Below are positions 15,692-23,709 of a DNA stretch of 37,060 bases, in pieces. Where the stretch lies: positions 1 to 37,060 of the forward strand of contig NZ_BMUF01000026.1 of NCBI RefSeq assembly GCF_014650055.1. Reading direction: 5' to 3'. The translations under genes and the position numbers were made by a program. A model generated the notes under the pieces. That model saw nothing but the letters and a program-made list of their open reading frames with translations, was not told the DNA's origin and searched no databases. The stretch's first letter is position 1, and every line of letters starts with the position of its first letter. The stretch is from Streptomyces malachitofuscus (GTDB lineage Bacteria > Actinomycetota > Actinomycetes > Streptomycetales > Streptomycetaceae).

Positions 15692-16885
15692 TCACCGGTC
15701 GCCGGCGAGGTCGAGGTCGCCGCTGCGCGTCCCGTCCGCGCCCGGAGCACTCCGGGAGCGACGCCACAGACGCGGCACGGGCCGGGACAGGGCCCGCCAC
15801 CAGGGCTCCTCGGGCAGCTTCCCCGCGGGCTCGAACGGCTCGCCCGGACGCGGGAAGGCCACCGCCTGCCCGACCTCCCCGGCCGCGTCCTTCATCCACT
15901 CCCCCGGCTCCGCCCACGCGTGCGGCGCCAGGTTGAAGGTCGCCCAGTGGACGGGCAGCAGCACGCCGGCCGCGGCGCCGCCCTGGAGGTCCAGATGCGA
16001 GCGCACGCCCTCCTCGGGGGTCATGTGGATGTCCGGCCAGAAGGCCGAGTACGCGCCGACCTGGATCATCGTCGCGTCGAACGGGCCGTGCTCGGCGCCG
16101 ATGTCCCGGAAACCCTCGAAGTAGCCCGTGTCGCCGCTGTGGTAGATCCGGTGCTCCTCGCCGGCGACCACCCAGGAGGCCCAGAGGGTGTGCTGGGTGT
16201 TGCGCAGGCCCCGGCCGCAGAAGTGGCGGGCCGGGGTCGCGGTCAGGGTGAGACCGCCGATCCGCGTCGTCTCGTGCCAGTCCAGTTCGCGCAGCCGGCC
16301 CTCGGACACGCCCCAGCGCTCCAGGTGCGCGCCCACGCCGAGGGGCACGGCGAACAGGGTGTCCGTGCCGGCCAGTGCCTTGATCGTGGGCAGGTCCAGG
16401 TGGTCGTAGTGGTCGTGGGAGATCACGACGACGTCGACCGGGCCGAGCGCGGCCAGCGGCAGGGGCGCGGGGTGCAGCCGCTTGGGTCCGGCGAAGGGGA
16501 ACGGCGAGCAGCGCTCGCCCCACACGGGGTCGAACAGGACCCGGTGCCCGTCGATCTCCGCGAGGACGCCGGAGTGGCCCATCCAGGTCAGGCGCAGCCC
16601 CGTGGCGGGCGGGCGGGAGATGTCCGCGAGGGTGGTGGGGTGCACCGGGATATGGCCCGTGGGGGCGCGGCGGGACCGGCTGTCCTTGTCGAAGTAGATC
16701 TTCGCGAGGTCCCGCGTGGAGCCCGAGGGGCGGATCCGGGCGGTGCCGCCCGGGTTCTGGAACACGCCGTCCCTGAAGTGCGGGGATCTGCGGATGCGGG
16801 CCATGCGCTCACCACTGGGGTCCGCGCCGAAGGCTTCGTGCCGCAGGGCGCGGAGCCCGGAGCTCTGGATACGGTAACCGGCCAC
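15692..16885 (-). CDS. Metallo-beta-lactamase-fold hydrolase, UlaG/NAPE-PLD-like
   Basis: The 397-residue protein carries the metal-binding HxHxDH signature at H157, H159, D161 and H162 (SHDHYDHLD). Further ligand motifs are ARHFCGRG, GDTGYFEGF and LLPVHWATFNLAPHAW. An N-terminal extension of about 95 residues with FFDKDSR-like sequence and the downstream order match the NAPE-PLD/UlaG-type hydrolase group, which acts on lipid or lactone substrates. The GTG at 16885 has GGGAGGA three bases upstream. It is the last gene of a three-gene minus-strand set with the GNAT and SGNH genes. The substrate is unknown. Confidence 0.9.
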   Translation of the reverse strand: MAGYRIQSSGLRALRHEAFGADPSGERMARIRRSPHFRDGVFQNPGGTARIRPSGSTRDLAKIYFDKDSRSRRAPTGHIPVHPTTLADISRPPATGLRLTWMGHSGVLAEIDGHRVLFDPVWGERCSPFPFAGPKRLHPAPLPLAALGPVDVVVISHDHYDHLDLPTIKALAGTDTLFAVPLGVGAHLERWGVSEGRLRELDWHETTRIGGLTLTATPARHFCGRGLRNTQHTLWASWVVAGEEHRIYHSGDTGYFEGFRDIGAEHGPFDATMIQVGAYSAFWPDIHMTPEEGVRSHLDLQGGAAAGVLLPVHWATFNLAPHAWAEPGEWMKDAAGEVGQAVAFPRPGEPFEPAGKLPEEPWWRALSRPVPRLWRRSRSAPGADGTRSGDLDLAGDR

Positions 16886-16918
16886 GGTTCCTCCCGGTGG
16901 AGTCGGTCAGGCATTCCA

Positions 16919-17416
16919 TTATGTGCGGACGGTGCGGCACTGCGGCGCGGGTTGCGCCTGCGGCCGCTGTGACGGCCGGCGCACCATGAACACGTCGACC
17001 GCGTCCTGCGTCTCCGTGGTGAATCCGTGCCGCTCGTACAGCCGCCGGGCCGGGCTGCCCCGCAGCACGTTCAGCCGGACGGGATGACCGGCCCGGTCGC
17101 ACCGCTCCAGCAGGTCGCCCAGCACCGCCGAACCGATTCCCCTGCCCTGAAGCGCCGGGGCCAGGTAGAAGTGCTCCAGCCAGTGGCAGTCCCCGGCGGG
17201 ACGCAGTGCCACGCAGCCGGCGAACGCGCCCGCCGCCTCGATCACCCGGGTGTGGGCGGGGTCGAACCCGTCCCGCAGCCGCTGCCGCACCCGCCGCGCG
17301 TCGTACCGGCCGAGCCGTTCCAGATCCGCGCGCAGCACCACCGCGCGCAGTTCGGCCACCGCCTCGACGTCCGACGCGGCGGCCGGCCGCAGCTCCCAGT
17401 CCCCCATGATCGTCAC
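16919..17416 (-). CDS. GNAT-family N-acetyltransferase
   Basis: The 165-residue protein has the GNAT fold: ELRPAAASDVEAVAELRAVVLR at the start, LEHFYLAPALQGRGIGSAVLGDLLERC with the acetyl-CoA binding QGRGIG, and NVLRGSPARRLYERHGFTTE at the end. It acetylates an unknown amine. The start may be GTG 17416 or ATG 17407; neither has a strong ribosome site. It lies 16 bases after the SGNH gene and 33 before the metallohydrolase gene, so it is probably co-transcribed with them. Confidence 0.88.
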   Translation of the reverse strand: MTIMGDWELRPAAASDVEAVAELRAVVLRADLERLGRYDARRVRQRLRDGFDPAHTRVIEAAGAFAGCVALRPAGDCHWLEHFYLAPALQGRGIGSAVLGDLLERCDRAGHPVRLNVLRGSPARRLYERHGFTTETQDAVDVFMVRRPSQRPQAQPAPQCRTVRT

Positions 17417-17432
17417 GCTACCGCGCGGGCTC

Positions 17433-18251
17433 TCACGCCACCGAGGCGATCCGCACCTTGATGTCGTCCGGCGACAGCGTGCCCTTGGCGGTCACATGGT
17501 CGCCCGAGGACTCGCCGCGCAGACGGCGGCCGATCCACGGCACCAGGTACTCGCGGGCCCAGTGGACGTCGTCGCGGCGGACCTCGAAGGTGCCGCGCAC
17601 CGGCAGCGGCGGCCAGGGCTGCTCGGGGTCGGCGGGGACCTCGAGGCCGAGCGCCAGCCCGGCGCGGAGCGCCACACGGGTGTGCCCCTCGGGCGACAGG
17701 TGCAGCCGGTCGGCGTCCCAGGCCCTGCGGTCCTGGACGCTCCTGAGGGACCACAGGTCGAGCACCGGGCAGCCGTAGCGGTCGGCGACGGCCCGTACGT
17801 GCCCGTTGTATGTGGCGATCTTGCCGCGCAGGTGCCTCAGCAGCGGGACGCCGCGGGTGTCGAACCCGGTCGTGACCAGGACCGTGCCGGACACGGCCGT
17901 GAGCGCGGCGACCGCCTGCTCGAAGCGCTCGGCGACCTCGTCCGGGTCGGTGCCCGGGCGGAGGATGTCGTTGCCGCCCGCGCAGAACGAGACCAGGTCG
18001 GGGGCGAGTTCGACCGCCCTCGGGAGCTGGTCCGCCATGATCTGGTCCAGCAGCTTTCCGCGCACCGCGAGATTGGTGTACTCGAAGTCTCCTTCGGGCC
18101 GGCGGTCGGCGAGAAGCACGGCGAACCGGTCGGCCCAGCCGACGAACGCCCCGTCGGGGCCGGGGTCGCCGACGCCCTCGGTGAAGCTGTCCCCCACCGC
18201 CACGTACGACCCGATCACTCTTCTGCTGTCACTCTTCGAATCGTCTGCCAC
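17433..18251 (-). CDS. SGNH/GDSL-family hydrolase
   Basis: The 272-residue protein shows the SGNH blocks: GDSFTEGVGD with the nucleophile serine (about residue 22), a glycine in NLAVRGKLLDQI, FCAGGNDIL, and DRLHLSPEGH with the Asp-His pair. Such enzymes are lipases, esterases or deacylases. No signal peptide is visible, so it should act in the cytoplasm. The start is uncertain: GTG 18251 lacks a good ribosome site and is overlapped by a 10-codon ORF, MTCCGRRFEE, with AAGGTG in front. GTG 18218 is a shorter option. Confidence 0.88.
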   Translation of the reverse strand: MADDSKSDSRRVIGSYVAVGDSFTEGVGDPGPDGAFVGWADRFAVLLADRRPEGDFEYTNLAVRGKLLDQIMADQLPRAVELAPDLVSFCAGGNDILRPGTDPDEVAERFEQAVAALTAVSGTVLVTTGFDTRGVPLLRHLRGKIATYNGHVRAVADRYGCPVLDLWSLRSVQDRRAWDADRLHLSPEGHTRVALRAGLALGLEVPADPEQPWPPLPVRGTFEVRRDDVHWAREYLVPWIGRRLRGESSGDHVTAKGTLSPDDIKVRIASVA

Positions 18252-18360
18252 AGCAGGTCATGATTCACCTTGGAATGTGACCTACGCGACCGTAGGCGAG
18301 GGTTGACGTGCGGTGAGATAAGCCACTCTCAAAATGTTGACCAATTGCGGAATACACCGG

Positions 18361-18390
18361 AGGCCGGACCCGGGGATCGGAGTCCGGCCT
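18361..18390 (-). terminator. Terminator of the LysM-M23 peptidase gene
   Basis: AGGCCGGAC (18361-18369) and GTCCGGCCT (18382-18390) form a perfect nine-bp stem with a 12-base loop. It lies 35 bases beyond the peptidase stop codon on the minus strand. There is no long U run, which is common for Streptomyces terminators. Confidence 0.7.
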
Positions 18391-18424
18391 TCGGTGCGCG
18401 TGTCAGGAAGGTCGCCGCAGGGTG

Positions 18425-19342
18425 TCAGATGGAGACGCCCTTGGAGCGGAGGTAGGAGAGCGGGTCCACGTCCGAGCCGTAGTTCGGGGTGGTGCGGATC
18501 TCGAAGTGCAGGTGCGGGCCGGTCGAGTTGCCGGTGGAGCCGGAGAGACCGACCTGCTGGCCGGCGCTCACGGTCTGGCCGGCCGAGACCGACAGCGAGG
18601 ACAGGTGGGCGTACTGGGCGTAGTGGCCGTCGCTGAGCTGGATGACGACCTGGTTGCCGTACGCGCCGGCCCAGCCCGCGGAGACGACCGTGCCGGAGCC
18701 GACGGCCTTCAGGGAGGTGCCGGTCGGGACGCTGAAGTCGACACCGGTGTGGTAGCCGCTGGACCACATGCTGCCGGCCACCTTGTAGGCGGTGCCGACG
18801 CCGCCGCCGGGCACCGGGGAGCTGTAACCGGAGGCGGCCTGGTTCGCGGTCGTCTGCGTGGAGGCCTTCGGGGCGGACTGCTGCGCCGGCTTCTCGGCGG
18901 GCTTCTCGGCCTTCGGCGCGGCGGGCTTCGGGGACGCCGGCGAAGTGGACTTCTTCGGCGTGCTCTTGGCGGCCTCGCCGTCGATGGAGAGCTTCAGACC
19001 GGGGTGGATGAGTGCCGGGTCGTCGCCGACGGCCTCGCGGTTGTCCGCGTAGAGCTGCTTCCAGCCGCCGTCGACGTTCTCCGTCTCGGCGATCTTCGCC
19101 AGGTAGTCGCCGGCCTTCACGGTGTACGTGCGGGCCTCGTCGCTCTTCTCGGCGGTGGCCTTGTGGCCGCCGGCGGAAAGGGACTGGACGGCCTTTTCGG
19201 GGGCCGCCTGCGGAGTGGCGGCGTGCGCGCCGGTGGCGCCGAGAAGCGGCAGGGCGAGTGCGGCGCCACCGGTTCCGGCGACGGCGATGGAGCGGGTGAA
19301 ACGCTGAGCCTTGGTACGGCGGTGCTTACCCTTCGCGGGCAT
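18425..19342 (-). CDS. Secreted LysM-M23 cell-wall endopeptidase
   Basis: The 305-residue protein has a signal peptide (basic MPAKGKHRRTKAQRFTRS, then a hydrophobic core, cleavage near residue 41 after AHA). One LysM domain follows (YTVKAGDYLAKIAETENVDGGWKQLYADN, about residues 70-120), then an alanine/proline/lysine-rich linker and a C-terminal M23 peptidase domain. The zinc ligands lie in HTGVDF and PHLHFE. It should bind peptidoglycan and cut its peptide cross-links outside the cell. The ATG at 19342 has GGAGAGGA upstream. A c-di-AMP riboswitch directly precedes it, as known for Streptomyces resuscitation and cell-wall lysis proteins, so its level should follow c-di-AMP. Confidence 0.95.
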   Translation of the reverse strand: MPAKGKHRRTKAQRFTRSIAVAGTGGAALALPLLGATGAHAATPQAAPEKAVQSLSAGGHKATAEKSDEARTYTVKAGDYLAKIAETENVDGGWKQLYADNREAVGDDPALIHPGLKLSIDGEAAKSTPKKSTSPASPKPAAPKAEKPAEKPAQQSAPKASTQTTANQAASGYSSPVPGGGVGTAYKVAGSMWSSGYHTGVDFSVPTGTSLKAVGSGTVVSAGWAGAYGNQVVIQLSDGHYAQYAHLSSLSVSAGQTVSAGQQVGLSGSTGNSTGPHLHFEIRTTPNYGSDVDPLSYLRSKGVSI

Positions 19343-19359
19343 GACGAATTCCTCTCCGG

Positions 19360-19531
19360 CGCCTACGAGGTGAGCTGTCGGGTTCGGACTGGAGATGTCC
19401 GGCCGCGATTTCACGCGACTTAACCCCAAGCCGTTCCGGAGACCGGAACAGGCAGTCTTACCTGTGGGTCCCCCGCTCCTGCCGTACACGGGTCAGTGTG
19501 TGCGGGCTCCGGGCGGCGGCAGGATTAGGCG
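19360..19531 (-). ncRNA. c-di-AMP riboswitch (ydaO-yuaA type)
   Basis: The minus-strand leader carries the conserved blocks of this riboswitch. These are GCGGGGGACCCA in the 5' half, GGGGTTAAGTCGCG in the middle, and CCCGACAGCTCACCTCGTAGGCG at the 3' end. The outer stem P1 pairs CGCCTA (19526-19531) with TAGGCG (19360-19365). The element ends about seven bases before the Shine-Dalgarno sequence of the LysM-M23 gene, so ligand binding could act on transcription or on ribosome access. I see no separate terminator hairpin after it. Confidence 0.9.
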
Positions 19532-19550
19532 TCCGTCCGGATCGGTGGCG

Positions 19551-19580
19551 AACGTAAGCGACCCGGACGCGACGGGACAA
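19551..19580 (-). promoter_or_regulatory. Candidate promoter of the riboswitch-peptidase transcript
   Basis: On the minus strand TTGTCC (19575-19580) and TACGTT (19551-19556) are 18 bases apart. The predicted start near 19543 lies about 12 bases before the riboswitch P1 stem, a natural layout for this element. Confidence 0.45.
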
Positions 19581-19822
19581 GCGGAGGTTCCCCGCGAAGG
19601 TGCCTTTTCCGTGATCCACAGGAGGAATTGACGTCACCGAGCGTCAACCGCGATGGCTATTGCGCCCCGAATTCCCTTGTCATTCCGCGTGATTACGTGA
19701 ACATGGCGACAACGCATCGTCACGGATATGACGATGCTCACGCACCCCTCTCCCATCTCTCTTTCTTTCGGGGCACGTTATGGCGAAGCGGCTTAAACGG
19801 ACAGAACGCCTTATTCATACGA
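19581..19822. other. Intergenic region between the riboswitch promoter and the GH36 gene
   Basis: This region is less GC-rich than its neighbours, especially 19640-19800, which contains CTTTCTTTC and several ATs. I see a TTGACG on the minus strand near 19640-19646 without a matching -10 box. There is a weak hairpin of GGCGAAGCGG near 19781-19794 and no ORF with coding character. It should contain the 3' end of the GH36 transcript. Confidence 0.3.
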
Positions 19823-21895
19823 TCACAGGCGCCGCAGCCGGAACACCGCGGCATCCAGGTCGCCGCGCAGACCGGTGTGCAGTCCGTGATGCGCGAGCAC
19901 GGCACCGCGGTGCACTTCGCCCGTTTCGCGGCATTTGTAGGAGGCGGTCGGATCGACTCCGCTCAGCCTGAGCGGGGGAACGGGTTCCCCGAAGTGCTGC
20001 GACTGGAGGCAGGCGAGCACGACGGTCTCCTCGCCGAGGACGTACTGCACCGCGCTCAGCCCGCCCTCCGGCGGGCGCAGCCGGTACAGGTCCCCGCGCT
20101 GCACGACGGGCCGGATCTCCTTGTAGAGCGCGACCCACTCCCGGGCCTCGGCGAGCTCCTCCTCGGTCCACCGCGCGAGGTCGCCGCCGATGCCGAGCAC
20201 TCCGGCCATGGCGCTGACGAACCGGAAACGCAGGGAACTGATCCGCCCGTTGAGCATGACGTTCGGGCTGTCGGTGACCCAGGCGGCCATCACCCGGGCC
20301 GGATGGAGCTGGCTGAAGCCGTGCTGGATGGCGAGCCGGTCCAGCGGGTCGGTGTTGTCCGAGGTCCACACCTGGTCGGTACGGGAGAGGATGGCCAGGT
20401 CGATCCGGCCGCCACCGCCCGAGCAGGACTCGAAGGCCACGCCCGGGTGCGCCGCCCGCAGCCGGTCCAGCAGCTCGTACAGCCCGCGCACATGGTCGGT
20501 CCACAGTCGCTGCGGATACGGGTCGTCCGGCCGGCCCACGTCGGTGAAGCAGCGGTTGAAGTCCCATTTCACGTAGTCGACCGGGGTGCCGGTGAGCAGC
20601 CCGTCGAGCTGCCGCCAGAGGTACTCCCGGACCTCCTCGCGCGACAGGTCGAGCACGAGCTGGTTGCGGAACTCCGTGCGCCGCCGCCCCGGGCGGAACT
20701 GCACCCAGTCGGGGTGCGCGCGGTACAGGTCACTGTCGGGGTTGACCATCTCCGGTTCGACCCAGATACCGAAGCGCATCCCGAGCCCGTGCACATGGTC
20801 CGCGAGGGGCTTCAAGCCGTCGGGGAAGCGGTCGGGGCCGGGTGTCCAGTCGCCGAGCCCCGCCCGGTCGCCGGTGCGTGCCCCGAACCAGCCGTCGTCG
20901 ACCACGAACAGTTCGACGCCCATCGCGGCGGCCCGCCGGGCGAGCTCCCGCTGCTGCCCCTCCGAGATGTCGAACCCGGTGGCCTCCCAGGAGTTGAAGA
21001 GCACGGGCCGGTCCCGGTCCGCGTCCGGGACGACGTGCGTGCGCTGATAGGCGTGCCAGGCGCGGCTCGCTCCGCCGAAGCCCCCGTCGCTCCACAGCCC
21101 GGCGAAGACCGGTGTGACGTAGGTCTCTTCCGTGTCGAGCATCAGCAGGCCGGAGTCGTCGTGCCCCGGCCCGCCGGTGATCTGCACCCGCGCGTCGGGG
21201 AGCCGGGCGACCGCGATGCGCCAGGAACCGGACCAGCCGAGGGCGCAGCCGTAGACCTCGCCCCGTTCCTCGGTCGCGTCGGTGTCGAGCGCGACCCAGG
21301 GAAGATGCTGGTGTCCGGTGTGACCGCGGCGGCTGCCGATGACCTTCTCGCCGTAGGTGAGCGGGGAGCGGATGAGCCGGGACTCCGCCGCCCAGCGGCC
21401 GTGCAGCTGGGACAGCCGCCACGGCTCGCGCTCGGGCAGGGTCCAGGTGGCGGAGTCGGCGCGCAGCAGCTCCACCGCCGGGCCCCGGTTGTGCAGGGTC
21501 ACCCAGCGTTCGACCACGTCGTCGCGCATCCGGTAGTGCAGGGTCACGGTCAGCCCGCCGTCGCGGAAGCGCAGGCGGAGTTCACCGTCCCGCGCGACAT
21601 GACCGTCGAAGGCCCACTCGGTCCCGCGCGCCCCGTCGGCCGTGCGCACCGACAGGGCGGGCCGGACGAACCGGGGGCCGCCCTCGACCGGGTACTCCTC
21701 GCGCCCGTCCAGCCGGGACTCGAACGGCCACTCGTCCGGCAGCGGACGCCGGGCGAGGACCTCGGCGTCGGCGAGCTCGATCCTCGGACCCCAGTGCAGA
21801 TGCACCAGTTCGTCCCGGTCCGTGACATGGATCGCGTACGCGCTTGCCGGACCCGACAGCAGCCAGGTACGGCCGTCTTCCGAGACCTGCGTCAC
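19823..21895 (-). CDS. GH36 alpha-galactosidase
   Basis: The 690-residue protein has the GH36 architecture: an N-terminal beta-supersandwich domain of about 300 residues, a catalytic TIM barrel and a C-terminal beta domain. Catalytic motifs are VDDGWFGAR, the nucleophile D445 in YVKWDFNR, CSGGGGRID, and the acid/base D513 in WTSDNTDP. It removes alpha-1,6-galactose from raffinose-type sugars or galactomannan. No signal peptide is seen, so it is intracellular. The start is GTG 21895 because GGGAGG lies about five bases upstream; the frame is open 30 codons further without such a site. It is not contiguous with the GH4 locus but may act on related galactosides. Confidence 0.93.
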   Translation of the reverse strand: MTQVSEDGRTWLLSGPASAYAIHVTDRDELVHLHWGPRIELADAEVLARRPLPDEWPFESRLDGREEYPVEGGPRFVRPALSVRTADGARGTEWAFDGHVARDGELRLRFRDGGLTVTLHYRMRDDVVERWVTLHNRGPAVELLRADSATWTLPEREPWRLSQLHGRWAAESRLIRSPLTYGEKVIGSRRGHTGHQHLPWVALDTDATEERGEVYGCALGWSGSWRIAVARLPDARVQITGGPGHDDSGLLMLDTEETYVTPVFAGLWSDGGFGGASRAWHAYQRTHVVPDADRDRPVLFNSWEATGFDISEGQQRELARRAAAMGVELFVVDDGWFGARTGDRAGLGDWTPGPDRFPDGLKPLADHVHGLGMRFGIWVEPEMVNPDSDLYRAHPDWVQFRPGRRRTEFRNQLVLDLSREEVREYLWRQLDGLLTGTPVDYVKWDFNRCFTDVGRPDDPYPQRLWTDHVRGLYELLDRLRAAHPGVAFESCSGGGGRIDLAILSRTDQVWTSDNTDPLDRLAIQHGFSQLHPARVMAAWVTDSPNVMLNGRISSLRFRFVSAMAGVLGIGGDLARWTEEELAEAREWVALYKEIRPVVQRGDLYRLRPPEGGLSAVQYVLGEETVVLACLQSQHFGEPVPPLRLSGVDPTASYKCRETGEVHRGAVLAHHGLHTGLRGDLDAAVFRLRRL

Positions 21896-22065
21896 CGTAC
21901 CTCCCACAGACCCGCACAGAGCCGATCGGACACCAACATCATCCGGGGCGGCGGGGCGGCCGGGCAACGCCTGTGGACAACTCATTGCCCCAGGCAGGCA
22001 TGTCGTATCGTCGAGTGACGCCCGCCGACGAGCAGCGGCGGCGACGCCGAGTGGGAGGAGTCCCC
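21896..22065. promoter_or_regulatory. Divergent promoter region of GH36 and phosphatase genes
   Basis: The 170 bases between the two GTG starts must contain both promoters. Possible hexamers on the plus strand (TTGCCC near 21985 and TATCGT near 22007) are only about 15 bases apart, so I do not assign a promoter. No long inverted repeat was found. Confidence 0.3.
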
Positions 22066-22863
22066 GTGACGCAGCAGATCCCGTCGACCGAGCCCGAGCT
22101 GGCCGGAGTACGCAACTTCCGCGATGTGGGCGGACTCCCGACCGTGGACGGCCGGCGGGTGCGGCACGGGGTGCTGTTCCGCAGCGGTCACCTGGCCCAC
22201 GCGACCGCGGAGGACGCCGTCTTCCTGTCCTCGCTCGGGCTGCACACGATCTTCGACTTCCGCAACGCGGCCGACCAGAAGCTGGAGGGGCCGGACGTCG
22301 AGCTGCCGGGCGTGCGCAATGTGAACCTGCCGCTCAGCGACCCGGCCGACGGCGCCGAGTTCTGGAAGATGGTCCGCGACGGCGACCTGGACCAGCTGCG
22401 CTCGATCCTCGCGGACGGCAAGGGCTCGGACCGGATGATCAGCTCCTATCGGATGATCATCAAGGAGCGCACCGCCGAGCACGCCCAGGTGCTGCGCTCG
22501 CTCGTCGAGGACAGCGTCCCCGCGCTGATGCACTGCGCGGCGGGCAAGGACCGTGCGGGGCTGTCGGTGGCGGTGACGCTGCTCGCGCTGGGCGTCGAAC
22601 GGGACGCGATCGTCGAGGACTACCTCAAGTCCAACGCCAAGCACCGCCGCTACAAGGTGCACCGCAGCGGCAGCTCGGCCTCGGCCTACTCCCCCGAGGT
22701 CATGGAGCTGCTCAGCCCGCTGTTCGACGCGCGGGCGGAGTACCTGTCGGCCGCCTTCGAGACCGTCGAGGAGACCTGGGGCGGTGTGGACGCCTACCTG
22801 GAGCAGGGGCTCGGCCTCACCCCCGGGGCCCGGGAGCGGCTGCGCGAGCGCATGCTCGACTGA
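22066..22863 (+). CDS. Tyrosine-phosphatase-like protein (Y_phosphatase3 family)
   Basis: The 265-residue protein begins GVRNFRDVGGLPTVDGRRVRHGVLFRSGHL, typical of this phosphatase family. It carries the catalytic loop HCAAGKDRAGLS with nucleophile C157. Relatives remove phosphate from tyrosine, serine or phosphoinositides, and the true substrate is unknown. GTG 22066 is chosen because GGAGGAG lies five to seven bases upstream. An earlier open frame would place a charged extension before the conserved domain. It faces the GH36 gene across a 170-base divergent gap. Confidence 0.9.
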   Translation: MTQQIPSTEPELAGVRNFRDVGGLPTVDGRRVRHGVLFRSGHLAHATAEDAVFLSSLGLHTIFDFRNAADQKLEGPDVELPGVRNVNLPLSDPADGAEFWKMVRDGDLDQLRSILADGKGSDRMISSYRMIIKERTAEHAQVLRSLVEDSVPALMHCAAGKDRAGLSVAVTLLALGVERDAIVEDYLKSNAKHRRYKVHRSGSSASAYSPEVMELLSPLFDARAEYLSAAFETVEETWGGVDAYLEQGLGLTPGARERLRERMLD

Positions 22864-22877
22864 GGCGGGCACCCGCC
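22864..22877. terminator. Short hairpin between convergent genes
   Basis: GGCGGG (22864-22869) and CCCGCC (22872-22877) form a compact hairpin in the 22-base gap between the phosphatase stop and the small membrane protein stop. It could end transcripts from both sides. It is too short for a confident call. Confidence 0.35.
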
Positions 22878-22885
22878 CCCGTCGT

Positions 22886-23014
22886 CTACTTCTTGGGCGC
22901 CATCTCGAACAGGAAGTAGATGAAGGCCGCGAAGAGGTGCCCCACGACCACGTAGACGAACAGCCGCACCCACAGGGCCCGGGGGAACTTCTCCTCCATG
23001 TCCTTGCCGGTCAT
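22886..23014 (-). CDS. Small single-pass membrane protein (DUF6126-like)
   Basis: The 42-residue product MTGKDMEEKFPRALWVRLF... has a short charged head, one hydrophobic segment (about residues 15-38) and a lysine-ending tail. The ATG at 23014 overlaps the stop of the XRE-cupin gene as ATGA, so the two are translationally coupled. From memory, near-identical small proteins next to cupin XRE regulators are common in Streptomyces and are called DUF6126. Its function is unknown. The tight pairing suggests that it works with the regulator or is a target of it, for example in transport or as a membrane anchor. Confidence 0.8.
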   Translation of the reverse strand: MTGKDMEEKFPRALWVRLFVYVVVGHLFAAFIYFLFEMAPKK

Positions 23015-23634
23015 GTCGCGTCTCCGTGGATCGGGCCCAGGCACAGGGCGGCCGTGGGACTCTGCAGCAGGGTGTGGACGAACAGCAGCTCCACCCCGTC
23101 GGGGTCGGAAGCGGCGATACGGTGCGGGGTCAGCGAGTCGAAGTGCGCGCTGTCGCCCGGGGCGAGCCGGTGCAGGACGTCCCCGAGGCGCAGCCGCAGC
23201 CGGCCCTTGAGGACGTACAGCCACTCCTCGCCGGGGTGGACGCGCACGATGTCGCCCTGTGAGCCGTGCGGCACATGGACCCGCAGGGCCTGCATGCCGC
23301 GACCTGGCGCCCCGGCCGGCCAGTACGTCCAGCCGCCCGCCGCCGTGGGTTCCATGTCGGCTGCGCGGACCACGGCGTCGCGGTCGGTGGGCGCCTCACC
23401 GAGCAGCTCGGAGACCGTCGTACCGTAGATCCGGGCGAGGGACAGCAGCATCGGCAGCGAGGGCTGCCGCTGTCCGGTCTCCAGCCGGGACAGATGGGCC
23501 GGCGACAGACCGGCGTCGCGGGCGGCGGCCTCGAGGGTCAGGGAGGCCCGTCGCCGCAGGGAGCGCAGCTGGGGCGCGACCGCGGGGAGGGCACCGGCGG
23601 GCCCGGTCGGCGGCTCGGCGTCGGAGGAGCTCAT
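23011..23634 (-). CDS. XRE-family regulator with a C-terminal cupin domain
   Basis: The 207-residue protein has an N-terminal XRE helix-turn-helix (about residues 27-82, LRRRASLTLEAAARDAGLSPAHLSRLETGQRQPSL). A cupin_2 domain follows (HVPHGSQGDIVRVHPGEEWLYVLKGRLRLRLG, then PGDSAHFDSLTPHRI). Such regulators sense a small ligand in the cupin barrel and usually repress a nearby transporter or catabolic gene. The ATG at 23634 has a G-rich stretch upstream. Two tandem 15-bp palindromes 21-55 bases upstream are the probable operator. It lies directly downstream of the hopanoid cluster but need not control it. Confidence 0.92.
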   Translation of the reverse strand: MSSSDAEPPTGPAGALPAVAPQLRSLRRRASLTLEAAARDAGLSPAHLSRLETGQRQPSLPMLLSLARIYGTTVSELLGEAPTDRDAVVRAADMEPTAAGGWTYWPAGAPGRGMQALRVHVPHGSQGDIVRVHPGEEWLYVLKGRLRLRLGDVLHRLAPGDSAHFDSLTPHRIAASDPDGVELLFVHTLLQSPTAALCLGPIHGDAT

Positions 23635-23654
23635 GCCCCCATTGAGCCGGAGAT

Positions 23655-23689
23655 TTGCCCCTGCGGCAATTTTCTTGCCTCAGAGGCAA
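23655..23689. promoter_or_regulatory. Tandem 15-bp palindromic operators, 20 bp apart
   Basis: TTGCCCCTGCGGCAA (23655-23669) and TTGCCTCAGAGGCAA (23675-23689) are two copies of TTGCCNCNGNGGCAA. The second is a perfect palindrome around one central base. Their centres are exactly 20 bp apart, about two helix turns, so two repressor dimers could bind the same DNA face. The site lies in the 75-base gap before the XRE-cupin gene and overlaps its expected promoter. Confidence 0.75.
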
Positions 23690-23709
23690 AAGGCCGGGAT
23701 GTTCTCCGG

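Noticed and set aside
19628..22018. 796-codon plus-strand frame opposite the GH36 gene
   Set aside because: The minus strand encodes a complete alpha-galactosidase with both catalytic aspartates; the plus frame shows no family motifs.
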